From assembly GCA_003024785.1 (NCBI GenBank), contig PUQB01000907.1, positions 1-64,000 of the forward strand: 64,000 bases of DNA, read 5' to 3'. Each line of letters opens with the position of its first letter. Positions within the stretch are counted from its first letter, which is position 1. Under the pieces are notes generated by a model that searched no databases, was not told the origin of the DNA, and worked only from the letters and a program-made list of their open reading frames with translations. The translations under genes and the position numbers were made by a program. Below are positions 61,345 to 64,000 of the stretch, piece after piece. The DNA is from Selaginella tamariscina. Taxonomy: Eukaryota > Streptophyta > Lycopodiopsida > Selaginellales > Selaginellaceae.

Positions 61345-62062
61345 CCGGGGCGGCGGGATTAATCCGGCCATTTTTTTTTCGCCTCTTTGAAAGAGTGGCG
61401 GGATTAATCCTGCTACCATCTCTTTCATAGTTATGGCAGAATTAGTTCGGGCAATGCTTCTCCGCCTCTTAAAAAGAGCGGCGAGATTAATCCCACCGAT
61501 AACTCTCTCAACTGATAATGATTTACTTGAATTTATTAGAAAGAGTTGTCGGCGGGATTAATCTCGCCAACCATTTTAGGAGGCAGAGAAGGGGTGGCGG
61601 GATTAATCTCGCCATTACTTCCCTGTTTTAAATATTTGTGGGCAGAATTCATCCCGAATCTTTTTGAAATTATAGTTTCAGAGAAAGTTGTGGGCGGGAT
61701 TAATCCTGCCGCTTATTCCCCGTCGTCAGAATTGTGGGCGGGATTAATCCCGCCGCCTATTCTCCGTCGTCAGTGTTGTGGGCAGGATTAATCCCGCCCC
61801 TCTTCCTCGTCGGAGGAATTTGCGGCGGGATTAATCCCGCCGACTCTCACAGACGAGGAAGATTCGGCAGCGGGATTAATCCCGCCGCTTCTCTCCGACG
61901 AGGAAGTATCGGCGGGATTAATCCCGCCGCCTCTCTCCGACGGGGTAGAGTCGGCGGCGGGATTAATCCCACCGACTCTCTGCGATGGGTAGAGTCGACG
62001 GCGAGATTAATCCCCCGACTCATTCTGAAGGGGTAGAGTCTGCGGCAGGATTAATCCCGCCC
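61345..62062. repeat. second array of about 16 GGATTAATCC palindromes
   Basis: The same GGCGGGATTAATCCCGCC core as at 57.1-58.2 kb and similar about 43-46-bp spacing, but with different spacers (CTCTCCGACGAGGAAG, GGGGTAGAGTC). Again the left units are degenerate (TCTCGCCA, GAATTAGTTC) and the right units canonical. It ends about 150 bp before the transposon-type gene at 62,216. Confidence 0.93.
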
Positions 62063-62215
62063 ATCAGTTATATTAATAAAGCATAAGATATTATTTTTAT
62101 ATATAATTATGTATTATTGCACATGCATATTATTAAGCACCACAATTTAGATTTCTTAGAAAATATTGCATAAACAGATATCATAAATAACACAATTATT
62201 TATGTGTAGGACAAT

Positions 62216-63892
62216 ATGTATAATACTGGAGATAAAGTATGTCTTCTTCGGAACAACGAGATAGTTGGCACTGGAACTGTGGAAGTTCGAGATGATAATG
62301 CATCATGTCATAATATTGCCCAAGGATCTTGTGTGTACGTATGGGTGAACACCATTTTCAAACATGTGAGGTTCCTGGAATGGAATTTGAGGAGGGTTCT
62401 CCTGTATTGTGGAATTTGGATGAAGTCAAGGCTGACACAGAATATACAAAGTCACAAACAAACAGTAGCACGAGTTTCCAGATGATGGCTTGCCTGCTGT
62501 GATGGATGAGGTGATTCTCTTTCTTCATGAGATTGAGGTTGGGAGAGGCATCATCACAGCTATAAATCCAATGGAAGCAATGTCAGAAGAGAAACTAGGG
62601 TCCGACTTCGTGGGTGTAGTTGTGACAGAGGTTCACCTAATGGCACTTTGCATCCTGGATCCCTTGTGAGGTGGCGAACATCTGAATTAAGACGGCAAGA
62701 TGGTTCAACATATTCTGGGTTGGATATCAATAATAACAACCCGGAAGATAACCCATATTTGAAGAGGTCCTTGCATTGGTCCTATTGTAAGAAAAAGGCG
62801 ATTCAATGGGTTGCAGATCTTCCCCTACATGTTTCAGCAAGAGGATGAAGATGGATCCTACATCTTCCAAAAGTTTACGAGCATTTCCACGATTGACTGT
62901 TGCAGAAGAAGTGTTGTCAGATGGCAGACCAGAATGAAATTACCCAATGTAGACATGTCTTTTGTACGCTCACCCAAACAAAGGCATGAGTTTGTATATG
63001 CTGCACTAACTGGGTATATTGATGGAATGGCTTCGGACACAGGCTATCAGAGTACATCCATGGTATTTAATAAGGTGGCCATCTGCTTCAAAGCTTGGTA
63101 CAATATATATGGGATTCCAAAGACCACGTTCTACCATCGGAGGGATGAGTGGTTAGATGGAGCGCGAACCTCAGTACATGGGAACACTGGCTTGGTCAAA
63201 ACCGCTCTCACATTATGGCAGCCATAGAGATACTCAAGGCTTTTGTGGAAGCAAATGCAGACAGGATGCCTCACAAATGCCGAACCACAAATGCAGGGGT
63301 CAGGGAAAATCTCAAGGTTTTGCCTTCGATCTACACTCAATTGAAGTTGTGTGAACATGTGAACAAGTGCCTCAACTTGATGGGGCTGCAAGCAATCTGC
63401 ACTGGTACCTTCAACAACATATGGAATACTCATTTTAAGGATGTGGAGATTGCAAAACACTCTAGCTTTTCCAAGTGTGACACTTGTACATCATTGAAGG
63501 CTGCAGAGGCTTGTGCAAAAACCTTGGTGGAGATCACTGCCATTCAAAAGAAGATGGAGGCCCACATGATTGCACAACAAACTTGCCGGTCTCAGTACTA
63601 TGCACACCGCATGCTTTCTGTGTCACGCCCATCAGAGTACCTGTGCTTGATCCATGACAAGATGGATCATTCAAAGACCAGCATTCCAAAGCTCGTTGCA
63701 ACACCAAAGTGCCTTGGAAATGTCATGAAACTTCCGATTTCATTGACAGGTGTGCTAACACATGGACACGGTTGTGAGTCATATGGACACTTTTCACTTC
63801 CACATTGGTCTAGCGACTCCAATTTCACTATTGGGTCGTTGGCCATGTGTTTCAGAAACCTTGAAGCCCACTCACAGACAAGTCCTAAGTGA
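62216..63892 (+). pseudogene. transposon-type gene, DUF8039-like then DUF7869-like
   Basis: It begins MYNTGDKVCLLRNNEIVGTG and continues SCVYVWVNTIFKHV, resembling the DUF8039 module of plant transposon proteins. Further frames give EVPGMEFEEGSPVLWNLDEV (about 62,370-62,430), LPNVDMSFVRSPKQRHEFVY and MVFNKVAICFKAWYNIYGIP. The last frame (63,149-63,892) contains KCDTCTSLKAAEACAKTLVE and LIHDKMDHSKTSIPK, with LTGVLTHGHGCESYG, as in the DUF7869 family, which looks like an RNase H-fold transposase-related domain (established only loosely). At least four frame changes separate the parts (near 62,367, 62,640, 62,820 and 63,160). The gene continues past the window edge. An array of palindromes lies directly upstream. 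Confidence 0.6.
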
Positions 63893-64000
63893 TCTCAAAG
63901 TGAAGAAACAACACCTTCAACCTTTACATAATGCTCTCATGAACACGTCTGCACTTGAGGCTACTTGGGAATATGAGAGGCATTGTCAGCAACCTGCACA

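Overview
The window reads as nuclear DNA of a land plant. Five recognisable host genes have plant orthologues and short GT-AG introns: an F-box/LRR protein of the At5g07670 type, a REX1-B domain protein, SCYL2, an AUX1/LAX auxin carrier and a hydroxyproline-rich wall glycoprotein. There are also plant-type tRNA-Ala and elongator tRNA-Met genes. Intergenic DNA is AT-rich and crowded with TG/CA, GA/TC and TA microsatellites. Compact introns and unusual transposons suggest a non-seed lineage, but the sequence alone does not settle this.

Layout. 0-0.8 kb: one small host exon. 0.8-5.7 kb: a Ty3/Gypsy LTR retrotransposon fossil on the minus strand. 5.7-16.2 kb: gene-poor, degenerate repeated blocks, each with a tRNA-Ala(AGC) gene on the minus strand; one block is split by a 1.3-kb PIF/Harbinger-like element carrying a tRNA-Met. 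16.2-37.1 kb: the host gene cluster (F-box/LRR -, REX1-B -, unknown two-exon gene +, SCYL2 -, AUX1/LAX +, wall glycoprotein -). An intron of the AUX1 gene holds a small MITE built of 50-bp repeats. 39.1-40.4 kb: remnants of an unrecognised gene.

40.4-64 kb is the striking part. An 8-kb Mutator-like (MULE) transposon (about 40,364-48,368) carries two divergent genes: a MULE transposase with a GCM/WRKY-type zinc finger and a SWIM segment, and a multi-exon gene combining a ParB-type domain with a DNA methyltransferase-like domain (order IV ... X-I, as in beta-class N4-cytosine/N6-adenine enzymes). Between them lie seven hairpin-forming GTGCCG...CGGCAC repeats. The element ends contain arrays that fit the heat-shock element rule. 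A decayed, rearranged relative follows directly (about 48.8-52.2 kb), with its methyltransferase piece inverted. Then comes a second, very divergent ParB plus methyltransferase gene on the minus strand (53.7-56.6 kb). Upstream of it is an array of about 25 near-palindromes (consensus GGCGGGATTAATCCCGCC) spaced about 43 bp apart. A second array of about 16 lies at 61.3-62.1 kb, before a plus-strand transposon-type gene (DUF8039-like plus DUF7869-like) that runs off the window.

How it may work together (inference): ParB-domain methyltransferases next to arrays of palindromes suggest self-marking or self-recognition modules of DNA transposons. I know of no named family with this architecture.

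Caution: conserved host genes carry many single-base length errors at places where homology continues in another frame, so part of the breakage in genes here may be assembly error rather than decay.
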